From NCBI GenBank assembly GCA_963377175.1, contig CAUJNA010003500.1, forward strand, positions 314,170-378,169: 64,000 nt of DNA, written 5' to 3'. Source of the DNA: Effrenium voratum (Eukaryota; Sar; Dinophyceae; Suessiales; Symbiodiniaceae). The notes under the pieces were generated by a model, which ran no database searches, was not told where the DNA came from, and was given only the letters and a program-made list of their open reading frames with translations. Of the stretch, positions 52,918 through 63,627 are shown one piece after another (the first letter of the stretch is position 1; the number at the start of each line of letters is the position of its first letter). The position numbers and the translations under genes were made by a program.

Positions 52918-53461
52918 TGAGAGTGCGTTTCTTTAAGGTTGGACCCACAAAATGGTGGCTTTCTCTTTGATTTCCTTTAAAGCCACCTGAAAAAGGCCAC
53001 AAAAAACGAGTCGACTTTTCTCTAGCCACAAAATGGTGGCTTTCTCTTTAAGTACCAACTCCAAAAGCGACACAGCCTGATTGCTTCTGTTACAAGGCTT
53101 GCCACGCTGATGTGAGCCACACCGGCCCAAGCGTAGACCATCGGTCGACTTTTCTCTTTTTTTGCAGAGGCCACGTTTTCTTCCCGTTTGGGCGTTTGGA
53201 TTCTGGAGCAGCTGATTTGGGTGGTCAAAACATCTCAAAATGGGTTGCCCTGGAAAATGGAAACCAGTTGACTAAAAGACCTGCGGTCTATATCCTAGTA
53301 CTTCAATTTTGACCCATCGCCATTTTGCCACTGGCTTGCTTCCATCACTGTTTCGACCTTTTTGGTGAGGTAATGGACTACCAGCCAGCACGCTGCTTGC
53401 CCATCTGCGCCCTCTACAATTACATCGCTACCGATGTGTGCAGGACACGGCCGCTGCGAAT

Positions 53462-53691
53462 CTAGGTGTTCCGGTAGTGCCCTTTTACAGGGGTCCCTAT
53501 ATTTCCCTTTTTGGTGCATTTGAACATCACCTTTTTTGCCCATTTAAGGTGAGCCTCGCTTCATAAAGCTGATGTTTTGAGGGGAAATATAGGGAGCTCT
53601 GTTTTACCCTTTTTGGGAGGGTTCCCCTACTAAAGTAGACTACAGAAGAAAGTTGGTACCCTTATTCTAACCTCCCTACTGGAGGACCTAG
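53462..53691. repeat. Family A element interrupted by another element
   Basis: Family A left arm CTAGGTGTTCCGGTAGTGCCC stops at TTTTAC (53483-53488) and resumes TTTTACCCTTTTTGGGAGGG at 53602. Right end CTACTGGAGGACCTAG. Confidence 0.9.
53489..53601. mobile_element. 113-bp nested MITE-like element with TTTTAC target duplication
   Basis: Ends GGGGTCCCTATATTTCCC / GGGAAATATAGGGAGCTC form an imperfect inverted repeat. The host sequence TTTTAC is present on both sides. No coding capacity. Confidence 0.85.
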
Positions 53692-53901
53692 GAATGATGC
53701 GCCTGTTTTTTTTTGGGGGGGGCTCTAAAGTATTTGCAGCTGAGTTCATGGACTTGATACTCTTTTGGCTTGGACCATTTGCGTGGTAAACAACACTTTG
53801 GACCTGTTTTGCCAATCCGCTCGGGTGAATACGAGCAAAGAAGTTGCCGGCAGCTTGCGCAAGGTGCTGGGGCAAGGAGATGCCAGAGATGAGCAACGGA
53901 A

Positions 53902-54122
53902 TTTGGCTGTGGTGGTCCAAACCGTTCAACGGGATCCCATTTTGGGGGATTACCCATTTCTGAGGCTTCATGTTTTGCCATCACAGGCTTCCTGGGACAG
54001 TTGTTTGAGCCAAGGGCAGCTGGATATGTGGCCATGCTTCAAAACCAATGGAGAAGTCACCTCTCATTGTAGAACCTATTTTAGTGGTTGGATAACCGAT
54101 TTGGATTTTGACCCATGGCCAT
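53902..54122. repeat. Family B element with a ~90-bp interruption
   Basis: GGGATCCCATTTTGGGGGAT then unrelated sequence (53955-54045), then TAGAACCTATTTTAGTGGTT and TTTTGACCCATGGCCATTT. Confidence 0.65.
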
Positions 54123-54195
54123 TTAGGCGAATTTCTGCTTCAGCTGCAGCTAAACCATTGGGCGACTATTCTAGGGGACACTTCCATTTCCATTC

Positions 54196-54305
54196 TGAAC
54201 CCAGGGATCCGAATCTTTCCAGAAAGCCGTCCAGAACCAGGGGAAACAGCTGGTTCAAAAAAACAAACGATGGTTGAAAAGAATGGAAAAGGAATCAACC
54301 CCTAG
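54196..54305. repeat. Family F element
   Basis: TGAACCCAGGGATCCGAATC to ATGGAAAAGGAATCAACCCC and CTAG. Confidence 0.82.
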
Positions 54306-54500
54306 AACTATCCAGGTCTTAAACGTTTCCTCCTTACAAAGCATGCACCAATGGCTATGTCAATCTCAAGCTTTCCATTTGGAGACCTATGGGTCCCAAC
54401 GGCTATACTCAGCTTGTGCAGGAATGCAGCGCTTGCTGCCAAGGGTCGGCGCTTGTCTTAGATTGCTGCGTGGCTGGCCTGGGTCAGACAGACAGCGAGA

Positions 54501-54606
54501 TTTGGCTGTGGCTCAAAAAACCGGACCAAAATGGAACCCTGGTAAGTGGAAACATGGACCAAACCCTGCGTAACCCCTCCTGTTTAATTTGGAGCCACAC
54601 CCGTTT
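54501..54606. repeat. Family H (GGCTCAAAA subfamily), complete
   Basis: TTTGGCTGTGGCTCAAAAAA to TTTAATTTGGAGCCACACCC. Confidence 0.85.
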
Positions 54607-55886
54607 GGAAGTGGAGCTTTATGTCATTTTCTGTTTGCAATTGCTACATCAGGCGCGTGAATGTTCTCAAGATGACATGGAACAACTCAGTGGACTTTGG
54701 CAATACTTCCACATATTTGGGTCTTCCTAAGTCCGTTTTTTCCACCTTTCCGTGGAAAACTGCCTTTTCAGGGAAGGTCATCATATTTTTGCCTTGAAGC
54801 GATTTGCCTGAATCTTGTCATTTTGGATGTATGCAACAAACTGGCGGAGGCGGTTTTTCCCCGACACAACGGCGTTTGTTTCGCGACGTAAAGGCATTGT
54901 TGCCTATCCGTTGGTATGGCACGTGTCCCAAAGGCGCTTTTTGAAGGAAAAGGCGACTTTTGATGGAAACAACTAAAAGTTCTGTAGTTACGGCAAGAAG
55001 CAGAAATTCTCCGCTCCGGGTGTTCTAGGTATGCATCAGATGGGCTAATTCACTTAGCGACTTGGTTCATCAACAATCCAAAAAGCACCAACTCGAAGTG
55101 ATAAGAGATGGGCTATGGATTCCCGTCACATGTCCTAAGGTTTGTTCCTTCAACATCGGCGCGGGTGTTCGCGTGCGAATCATTCACCTATCAAAATCCA
55201 GTCTCTTTTTTTGGACTCACCTTGGTTGCCACTGGGCCGATTCCAGGGTTCTGGGCTCTTGAAGACTCCTTTCATAGAATTCCCTTGGGTCGTAAAAACA
55301 GGAAAAACCGCAGGTATCGCCAAGCTGTGAGCTTTTTTAGTCCGAAAGGGGGCAACGCCCTTTGAGTTCCTTCCAGCTTCCCCAACATCCGGCTTAGTAT
55401 AACAGGTAACCAGCGATGTTCCTTTCGGTTCTTTTGCTAGGGCGGATGGAACTGGGTTGGTTGCCTATCGGCTTTGCGTGCGAAACAGCCCGGAGCGTGT
55501 AATTCCGCCCGAGGACGCCAAAACGAGATATCGATTTTTGCTCCAGGCCCCTGAATGATACATCGCCCGCAAGATTGAAAATGAAAGGAAACCCAAAAGG
55601 TGATGGCGTCTTGTGTCAATTGTCCAGCCCCCCTTGGTGTTTTATTTTCTGAGGGTATCCTTTGTGGGGTTGGTCTTTCGGTGAGATGCAGTCAGGCAGT
55701 CAGCAGCAGGCCAGCTGTCTGCTGTGAGGACCCTACGAGTTAAAAAAGAGTGTGCCGTGTCCCAAGAGTAATTCACACACAAGAGGTGCTGGACTTTGTA
55801 CTTTTACGGAAGACTATATTAAACAAAGAGCTTGTTGTATTTACCAATCCACTCAAGAAGTGCGTACATTTTTGGAACCCCTCCAG

Positions 55887-55975
55887 CCGTTCCTTCGGCG
55901 CGCTTTTTCGCCATCGGATTTGCTGAGGCTGTTGACGGTGCAGGCGCTCCTGCGCTGCCGCTCCTTCACAGAGGT
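55887..55975 (+). CDS. Exon candidate, leucine/arginine-rich, unidentified
   Basis: CTCCAG|CCG reads PFLRRAFSPSDLLRLLTVQA then LLRCRSFTE, ending GAG|GTGGCT (GT donor). The acceptor may instead be GCAG|GCGCTC at 55944. A competing frame (AVDGAGAPALPLLHR) is also open. Confidence 0.38.
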
Positions 55976-56707
55976 GGCTCGCCCAAAAAAGGAACGCCCA
56001 GTGGTAACCCACCCACCCACCCCCGGCCCTTTTGTCCTTCTTCTTTTGTTTGTTTTCAGCAACTACCCAGAAGGTGAGGAACATGACCCAAAGCCCCAGG
56101 CCCTTTGTTTGCCTGTTTTTGGGCGGGGGGTTCTGTTTTGAAAGCCAAGTACCAAGAAAAAGGGTTCCCTGTTTGTTTTCCAAGGGGCTCGAATTGTGGC
56201 GTCAAAGTCAGAAACTTGGGAAACGAAGTGAAACTATGTTAGATCTGTTTGTAGCATCTTTCCAAATTGGGTTCTTTTTGATCTGCTGAAAGGCTTACTT
56301 TGCGAATGGTAAACTAATGGGGAGCCCCAAGAAGGTAACTATGGACGGGAGCCATCCTGACTCAGGAACTGGGTAACCATGGTAACCGTATTAATTCGCA
56401 TCATGGAGGCTTAGCATGCGCCCGTGTTAGCCCAAGCTCGTTGGCGCTCCCAACGGTGGCTTCGAGCTCTGCTTGCCATGCCGGCTGGAACCAGTCAAGG
56501 TTTGCAGCCAGTCTCCTTAAGACCTGAATTGGAAAGCTGTTTGTGACAGAATCAGTTCCCGCATGTGGCTTGTGTGCCAGCCGTCACTTTAGGTATCAAT
56601 CATGGGGGCAATCCATATGGGCATATCTAATGATGCGAGTATAGTATGTGTATATATTTAGATGTGTGTATATATGTACATTCAGGCTTTGCGACCTTTC
56701 CTGGCAG
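55976..56707. other. Non-coding
   Basis: No family element or exon recognised; a short TA tract at 56645-56675. Confidence 0.4.
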
Positions 56708-56762
56708 GCTTGGCTGGCGCTCTACTCCTTGTCCCGTGGCCACGACCAGCATCCCTGGCGAG
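56708..56762 (+). CDS. Short exon candidate, unidentified
   Basis: GGCAG|GCT reads AWLALYSLSRGHDQHPWR plus one base to G|GTTGAT. Weak codon bias; phase 0 to 1 does not match the next candidate. Confidence 0.3.
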
Positions 56763-57470
56763 GTTGATGGTGCTTTGTATGATGTGCGCCATGGTCACAA
56801 CACACCCTTTAGGCAGGGATTGTTAAGAACCCCCCCGTGAATTTTCTCAGCAGCCATGTTCAGGGACCACCAGAGAAGGGTTTGTGACCATGGCTGTGGC
56901 TGCGCCCCGGGCTGCAATTTGTCCAGTTTAGCTAGATCCCATGATCCGCCTATTATAAAGTGGCCACCCTTCTTGAAGGCAATAACTTTCTTGACATCAA
57001 GGTTTTGATCCTTTGATGAAGAATAGTTGGCTGCCCCACGCCCCAGTGGAGAGCAGATATGGCTCAGTGGCATCGGTGATTTGGGTCGTTTCTCTCTCCT
57101 CGTCGCAGGGAATTGCTTGATGACCAGGTGCGTTGACCCACGCCACTGACAGCTCGTTTGGAAGACGTTGTTGTGGTCGTTCCATCCCACTGGGGACGTT
57201 ACTCTATACCATTGCCTAGCTTCGGGCCCTTCAAAAGGCCCCGAACCAGCACATGTCAGCCTAAGGATTGATCAATAGGTCCTTTACATATGCGGACCAT
57301 TAAAGAAACCAAAAAATCAGAATATGACTTTCACCACTAAACGGGAAAAGCTACACATGGCCCTGTTGGGGCCCTAAACAGATTGATCAACTTGTGAACT
57401 CTGCATGTGTTTCCCGGCCAAGAAAACATATGATCGTAGGACGCAACCGGCCCAAGCCGATTTTGTCCAG

Positions 57471-57495
57471 GCCTAAAGGCTTGGTGGAAGCCGAG
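57471..57495 (+). CDS. Micro-exon candidate, unidentified
   Basis: TCCAG|G CCT AAA reads PKGLVEAE to GAG|GCGAGG. The intron that follows repeats GGATCGGATCG as in the proven 30508 intron, which is the main reason to list it. Confidence 0.3.
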
Positions 57496-57626
57496 GCGAG
57501 GGGATCGGATCGTATCGGTTCTCGCCCTGCGATTTTGTGGAAAAGAAGTGGGTGACCTTCCATTTGCTTCAGAATATGTTTATGTCCCCCTGTCGGTTTT
57601 AAAGGGAGTCTATCACTACTGGAAAT

Positions 57627-57755
57627 ACCCCCTACTCAAAATACCCGTTTTTTTCAGGCTACTTTTGGGAAACCCGGGTTTTCCATGGTAAATACCTCCT
57701 TGTTTAGTAGAGGGTCGACATGATACCCTGAAAAAGGCGGGTACTTGGAGTAGGG
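57627..57755. repeat. Family C element, complete
   Basis: CCCCCTACTCAAAATACCCG to GCGGGTACTTGGAGTAGGG; the best end pair of the family. Confidence 0.92.
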
Positions 57756-58539
57756 TATGCTTTATTCTTTCCAGGCTTGAGCAAATGGAAGCTAAACCAA
57801 CTGAAAGCCGAACCAAAGGAACCGGATGGCTAGGATGAATGTATCTCTCCTAAGCAGACCATTGATTCCTGTGAAACACGAAGCCATTTCAGCGCCGTTG
57901 GGATTCTTCACGACTTGAGACTGGGATTCTTGCGCCTTGTGTTCCTGACCAAGTAGTGTATGCGTTTCGTTCTTTTCCTGTCTTTCCATTTGATGTGTTA
58001 AGTGAAGACTTAATGGCATGGTTTCCCTTGTATAGGCCTATCTTTGCTTTTCATGGCATGTTTCCATTTGGCATTTCTCCATGTCTGCATTCCATGTTTC
58101 TGGGTGAATTATAACGACCCAAATGGTGGTTGTGGGAAATGGTTGTCCAACAGGGCGAATTGGCCATTTCCGCATGGGACGTTTTTTTTTTTTTTTTTTT
58201 GTTTTTTTTCCAGCCCATGGGAAGTGCCCACTTGACGCATGAAACGTCATGGTCGTTATTTGTCCATGGTGTGTCTTTGGGAGGACCCCCCAAAAATGGC
58301 AACGTGTTCCTTTTGGTTTCTGTTTAAACCAACCGACAAAAGGCTACACAAAGGGGTACTTGGACCCAAGGGGAATCCACCCCCAAATGTTGGTTCGCCT
58401 TTTTCCCCAGTTTCAGTTGGCATTTTGCGGGCCAGGTACACCCCAGAATGGGTGGGTGTCCAACCAACAAAAGGGGTACCCTGAAAGAAAGACGAGCCGC
58501 CCATGCGGGGTTCATTTTCCCAGATGCAAACATCCTCAG
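57756..58539. other. Non-coding, probable intron
   Basis: T-run at 58183-58210. No exon recognised. Confidence 0.4.
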
Positions 58540-58628
58540 GCGCTGGACACCGCGGTGGTCGAGGCGCAGGAGATGGCGGCGGCAGAGCCAGGGACCCGAG
58601 CACTGCAGGAGTTCTCGCCCTTCTTGCG
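58540..58628 (+). CDS. Exon candidate of an unidentified + strand gene (chain 58.5-62.5 kb)
   Basis: CCTCAG|GCG reads ALDTAVVEAQEMAAAEPGTR then ALQEFSPFL and two bases to CG|GAAATC (GA donor). Phase 2 joins the exon at 59968 to give Arg. The frame stays open to 58650 (GT donor), an alternative end. Strong GC3 and helical character. Confidence 0.55.
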
Positions 58629-58679
58629 GAAATCCCAGCGACGGCTCCGCGTCTTTTTTGGTTGGTTACAAGGTGGTGG

Positions 58680-59130
58680 GTTGGTTGTGTTGTGTTTTGC
58701 TTGTTTGTGGGTTTGTTTTTGTTCGTTTGTTCGTTTGTCAGTTTGTCCGTCAGTCTGTCAGTCAGTCTGTCTGCCTGTCTGTGTGTTTGTCTCTGTGTAT
58801 CTCTGTCTGTCTCTGTCTGTCTCTGTCTCTGTCTCTGTCTCTGTCTCTGTCTGTGTCTGTGTCTGTGTCTGTGTCTGTGTCTGTGTCTATCTGTCTGCCT
58901 GTCTGTCTGTGTGTTTGCGTTGTTTGTGTGTTTGTTTGTTTGTTTGTTTGTTTGTTTGTTTGTTTGTTTGTTTGTTTGTTTGTTTGTTTGTTTGTTTGTT
59001 TTTGTTTGTTTGTTTGTTTGTTTGTTTGTTGGTTTGTTTGTTTGTTTGGTTGTTTGGTTGTTTGTTTGTTTGTTTGTTTGTTTGTTTGTTTGTTTGCTTG
59101 TGTTGTGTTTGTTTCTTGTTTGCTTTGTTT
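58680..59130. repeat. GTCT/GTCTCT and GTTT microsatellites
   Basis: (TGTC)n with TGTCTC units to about 58920, then (TTTG)n to about 59112. They open a 295-codon Val/Cys/Leu frame and its antisense Asn-Lys-Gln frame, which are not genes. Confidence 0.97.
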
Positions 59131-59967
59131 GTTTGAAGATTCAAATCTCATAGTCTGGCAGGTGTGTGTGTGTGTGTGCGTGGGTGTCTGTGTGGGGAAG
59201 GGTCAAACATCGCAGCTAGGCCAATACTTTTTTCAGCTGGAAAGTGGCACAGTGTCGAAGTGAGACAACGCTGGTAGACGGATGGCAGGGTCACTGCCCG
59301 TATTGTTGTTTGAGGGCGAGAGCGTTTGACGGAACCACATGATTCATGTGGAGAAATTAGCCTTCTGGGGCCTCTTGTGTGCCCTTTCGTTGGGACAGTC
59401 ATGTGTTCAGCCATCAACATGTATATCCTTGGTTGGGCTTTCCAATGTTTCAAGGTGTCGTGCATGCGAAGGAGCATCGATTCGAACGTTTGCGTGCTGG
59501 CCGTTTTCGACCCAACAAGGTTTTCGTGGGCCTTTGTGCGCCTGGATCCGTGTTTGAGCTGTGACAAACTCTTGTCTGCTATGAATATGTTTTGACGTTT
59601 TCTGTGGATTGAGAACTGCCCTCCCTTGGGGTGATGCGATCAGGACTTGAGCTGACCCATTCGGGGGAATTCCAAACATGTCATGCATCTCAGAATGAGC
59701 CGGATCCAGAAGAGAAGCATTCGAAGGGCTGGGCAGGCCGAGTGTCAAGGCCCTGAAGAGAACCGCCCCGAAAATAATGAAATTTTCCGGGGCTGCTTTT
59801 CACACATATGTATATCTAGATATATATATATGTATATGTAGATATAGGTTTCCACTTGATTTCCATGCAGCACCATGTAGTGGTTTTTGCGCCGTACCCG
59901 AATATGTCCTTGGTCCGGGAAGCGCCGCGGGGAAAAATCCGATCTCCGATCGCGCTCTGCTGTTGAG
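59131..59967. other. Non-coding, probable intron
   Basis: GT tract at 59160-59180 and TA tract at 59806-59845. Open frames near 59330-59560 lack splice edges. Confidence 0.4.
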
Positions 59968-60013
59968 GCCCTTCCGGCAATACGAGGAGCCGTCATCGGA
60001 AGCCAACGTGAAG
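59968..60013 (+). CDS. Exon candidate (chain 58.5-62.5 kb)
   Basis: TTGAG|G CCC TTC reads PFRQYEEPSSEANVK to AAG|GCGACC (GC donor), phase 2 in and 0 out. Ideal splice edges on both sides. Confidence 0.55.
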
Positions 60014-60287
60014 GCGACCGCGCGAGTGATGTCTTCTGCAGTTGGGGCCGGCGACTCTTCTGATTGACTTTGGCATGGGGGAACTTATTTTTGTTCTTCT
60101 CAGGACCGTTCAATTCAGGCGACCCCTTGATCGATTTGGGATTTCAAGCCCCGGGCCCCTACAGCGGACATGGGGGGAAGCCACCAATCCAAACCCCCAA
60201 CCTCGCAGAAGCTGATAGGAAGCGCTCAGCGCGCTCAGCGCGCTCTGTGGTTTTGGGGCGAGGTGTGCCGGGGCTCCAAACCGGCAG
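60014..60287 (+). other. Putative short GC-AG intron, 274 bp
   Basis: Close in size to the 281-bp intron of the phosphoesterase gene. Contains a GCGCTCAGCGCGCTC direct repeat at 60228-60245. Confidence 0.45.
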
Positions 60288-60323
60288 GCGATCAACCAGC
60301 TGATGGAGTTCACCCTGCCAGAG
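60288..60323 (+). CDS. Exon candidate (chain 58.5-62.5 kb)
   Basis: GGCAG|GCG reads AINQLMEFTLPE to GAG|GCTGGG (GC donor), phase 0-0, following directly in phase from 60013. Confidence 0.55.
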
Positions 60324-60859
60324 GCTGGGATATGCGTCTCGCGGGCGTTTTGCGGCGGCGTTTTGGGGGGGGGGAGTGGGATTCCTTGGATAAGTCGGCC
60401 ATGGGACGTTGGCCTTCTGGGACGAGTCTGAGTCTACAGTAGGAACTTGGCTCTCAGGATGTGAAACTTGTTGGGTCTGCTTTGAATGATCAGCACGATA
60501 TGGCAGTGGCAACATATGCGGGGCGGCGGTTATTCTTGTTCTTGAGGGTCGTTCTTTGTAGTGGTCTAAGTTGGAGCCTTTGTGATGGGTTGAGTTTCAG
60601 TCAACGGTTTTGAGAATCTATCACGGTCAGGCATAGGAACCTTGATTCCCAAGAGCTTCTTGGAGTCTTTTACCAGCTGGGGAACACGAATAGTTCTTCC
60701 GAATGGTGGGATTGCCTAGAGCAACTTCGGCCATCTTTGTGTTGCCTGTTTATAGGGGACCCACCAAAATGGTGGTTTTCCATGGTTTTCCCTTTGGTTT
60801 TCCTGTAAACAAGCAAACAAAAGGGTACCAACTCCAAAAACAGATGCGCTGTACGGTTC

Positions 60860-60991
60860 CCCTTGCTGGTGCTCGGTAGGGAATGACCTTCTGGGTGTTG
60901 GGAATGAACCGGAAGGGGATTCCCATAAAGGAAACCATAGAGGATGGTGTGATGGTTTATCGGGGTCATTCCTTCATTCCCTACTGAGAAC
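60860..60991. repeat. Family J element
   Basis: CTTGCTGGTGCTCGGTAGGG to CCCTACTGAGAACCAGCAAG. Confidence 0.85.
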
Positions 60992-61586
60992 CAGCAAGAT
61001 TTGCTGAGATCATACAAAGTCTGTCTTGCGCTTTGGGAAGACCATATCCGCGTTAGAAGGGGTTGCATGTTTCGTTTGGCCGGTTGCAAGTTGCCCTATG
61101 TACTGTCAGTAGGTTGTACTGGCGGTTGTGAAACCGCAAAGCGCTTCCTGCACAGTGCCGGAGCTTTTGCTTTCTTCCCAATGTTAACCAGAACCCACAT
61201 GCTGATAGTCAACCAGGGTGAAGGGCACGTGCCTGTCTCAGCTAGCGTTCACAATGCAACAATCTCCTGGAATGTTGAACGGGGGAGGGAGTGCACAGGG
61301 TGAGTGATGTCCAAGTCACGGTTCAAAAGTTGATCACAGCCAAGCAAGTGACTATGTTTCGATCTTTTCGCACCTTGCAGCTGTACCACTGGATGTTGAC
61401 ATGAGGCACTTGGTGCAAGTTGCAGAATCACTGCTTGTGATCACGTGTCAATGCTCACCTTGTGCCAATTTCTGCGATGCGCACTTCCGAGAACATGAGC
61501 CCAGCAAGGCCTGTTCCGACATCGGCTTTCTTGCGGTCCAGGGTTTCCTCCCCTTTCCCTTTTTGGAACCTCGCAAAAGTGGCGAT

Positions 61587-61707
61587 CGCATAGGTGTCCT
61601 TTTCGGATGTTTTGCTCGAAAAATAGAGGGCGATTCCTGGTTCACCTGGTGGTTTAATCATTCACCAGGGAAACCCATCTATTTCCAACCTAAAAAGACA
61701 CCTATGG
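61587..61707. repeat. Family I element, complete
   Basis: CATAGGTGTCCTTTTCGG to CCTAAAAAGACACCTATGG. Confidence 0.85.
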
Positions 61708-61823
61708 GCGATCACCTCTCAATGGAAACCACCAGTCAATTGATCAACTCTCCACCTGTTTGGAAGCTCCGAAAAGTGGTGCTGGGTCCGGGAAGCCACC
61801 AGTTGATCAACTCGGTTTTCCGG

Positions 61824-61952
61824 CTAGGTGCCAACTTTCTCACCGTTCCGTTTTTGGTTGGGAGGCTTCCCCTGCTAAAATAGACCAACCAGAAAAACAA
61901 AACAAAAGTTGGTACCAACTTATTCAAACCTCTCAAATCTGGCCGGACCTAG
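61824..61952. repeat. Family A element
   Basis: CTAGGTGCCAACTTTCTCAC to AAATCTGGCCGGACCTAG; two inserted bases in the right end. Confidence 0.88.
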
Positions 61953-62031
61953 TTACTAACCTAATCTGGAACAACAAACCCTCCATCCATCCCCCCAGAA
62001 GGTCCTAGTTAGGCGTAAAATCGATGCGCAG

Positions 62032-62079
62032 GCGTCGGGCTCCGAAGCTTTCAGCCAGTGGCTCTTCAAGTACCTCAAG
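62032..62079 (+). CDS. Exon candidate (chain 58.5-62.5 kb)
   Basis: GCGCAG|GCG reads ASGSEAFSQWLFKYLK to AAG|GCCCCT (GC donor), phase 0-0. Strong GC3. Function unknown. Confidence 0.58.
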
Positions 62080-62419
62080 GCCCCTTTCGCCTCGCCGACC
62101 GCCCCGACCAACCCGCCGCGAGAAGAAATGGGCCGGAGGTTTATTATTATTATTATTTTGCTTCCCCGGTCTGCCAGGTGGGGAATATAGGTCAAGATAT
62201 GGCTGCAAACATCCGCTACCAAGTGGTGGGGCAGGTCAAATATATGTATATATATATATACACATACATATTCGTGCCTGCGCCAGAAAGAGTCATTTGA
62301 CCCATGCTTTGCGGGCGTTACCTACTTTGTTTTATTTCTATTTTTTCCCGACTCAGCTCGATCAAGTTGACTCGCATCCCGGAGTAGTAGGTTTTCTTGG
62401 TTAGTCTGAGCCACCGGAG

Positions 62420-62451
62420 GCCTGGGACAAAGCCGAGATCTGGCGCCTGAA
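62420..62451 (+). CDS. Exon candidate (chain 58.5-62.5 kb)
   Basis: CCGGAG|GCC reads AWDKAEIWRLK, with AA|GTTAGT as donor (phase 2). Further coding-like pieces follow at 62499 (FSNEIKEVAFTR) and 62622-62705 (DDASKDPHPEAPDPNPKRF), whose edges I could not fix. Confidence 0.5.
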
Positions 62452-62952
62452 GTTAGTGGAATGCCCCGTGTGAGCCATTGGGGTTTCCTCCTTTGCAGTT
62501 CAGCAACGAGATCAAGGAGGTGGCTTTCACCCGCGCTTGCCCATAAAGGGTTCCTGGCAACTGATGTTTCAACATGGGGACCCCCCGTTAAAAAACGTGG
62601 TCTGCCTCTGGTTTCCTTGAAGACGACGCCTCAAAAGATCCGCATCCTGAAGCACCAGATCCCAATCCCAAGCGCTTTGAGACGGCCCAAGCGTCGGAGA
62701 GGCGGAGTTCTTGGTTACAGCCTTGGCCCTAACTGGGCGGGGTGAGGAGGGGGGTTTTGGGGGGGGGGTGAGGGCAGTTCAGGCGCGTCGAAATAAAAGG
62801 CATGCACTTAGACCATCTTTCTGGTCTGTGTTTTGAGGAATATTCCTGTTTTGGTTGGCGTTTCAACCGCAATACCTTTCTTAATTGGTCTTCAAGGAAC
62901 TCTGTTTTGGTTGGCGTTTGAACTGGAATTCTCGCTTTGGTCGGTGTTTGAA

Positions 62953-63066
62953 GAGATGAAGGTTAGCAAGGGACAATCCCAACCATAAATAGCTGCGGCC
63001 GCCTTCTTAATTCTTTACATGGTTCTGGGTCGATCATTTTAGTACCGGGTTTTGATGATGACTCAT
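62953..63066. repeat. Family E element
   Basis: GATGAAGGTTAGCAAGGGAC to CGGGTTTTGATGATGACTCA; the left terminus is missing. Confidence 0.75.
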
Positions 63067-63499
63067 GTTGTGTTCAAAGGAACACCAGAAGGTAATGTGT
63101 CGGGTTGCAAGACCCAGTTCAAGTATTTTAGGCCACGCAACCGTAAGCCAAGCGGCCAATCTCGGTGTCGAGCGGGTTCCACCAGTTTGATTCTGAGTTG
63201 GTCCCCTTTGAAATCGGCCAGCTGTCGGTCTTCTTGGGGCTTTGAGTCAACCATCCGAAGGCGTGTCTGGTTGCGCGAATGAGTTTCATACAGGAGACTG
63301 GGGTCATCATGTTGACCGTTTCTAGGGGTTATCAAAGTCAGAACTTGGAATCGGTTGTTTCCTTTACCCCACCATTTTGGGGGGTGACTTTGACAATGGT
63401 ACAATAGTGGGGGGCCGGGGAGAGCGAGCCAAGGGGCACTTCTCCGCAGGTTTTCTTGAAGCTGCCCTTTGATGCTTGAGGTCTGCGAGTTCCGTACCT

Positions 63500-63627
63500 T
63501 CTAGGGGTACCTTCCATGTCATCCGAATCTTTTCAGGAACCAAAACCAAACCCAGGTTGGAAACAGATCCGGTTTTTGAAAAGAAGGATGGTTGAAAAAT
63601 AATGGAAAAGGAATCAACCCCTAGACC
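63500..63627. repeat. Family F element
   Basis: CTAGGGGTACCTTCCATG to AATGGAAAAGGAATCAACCC and CTAG. Confidence 0.82.

Larger units (their letters stand above)
51382..55886. other. Repeat-rich, few exon candidates
   Basis: Family I (51822-51905), CTTTTAGCGGGGGATCTGAG (52215), family B (52785-52917), an ACAAAATGGTGGCTTTCTC direct repeat (52948 and 53027), nested family A (53462-53691), interrupted family B (53902-54122), family F (54196-54305), family H (54501-54606). A weak exon-like frame at 52306-52374 reads RRPRTWMDFARIICR. Confidence 0.4.
60324..62031. other. Probable intron(s), 1.7 kb
   Basis: Family J (60860-60991), family I (61587-61707) and family A (61824-61952). A 100-codon + frame (61001-61303, KRFLHSAGAFAFFPMLTRTH) is open but without bias; uncertain. 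Confidence 0.4.

Noticed and set aside
58249..59263. Frames of 216-295 codons rich in Val/Cys/Leu, and antisense Asn-Lys-Gln frames
   Set aside because: Tail is entirely GTCT/GTTT microsatellite; only the 58540-58628 part shows coding bias.
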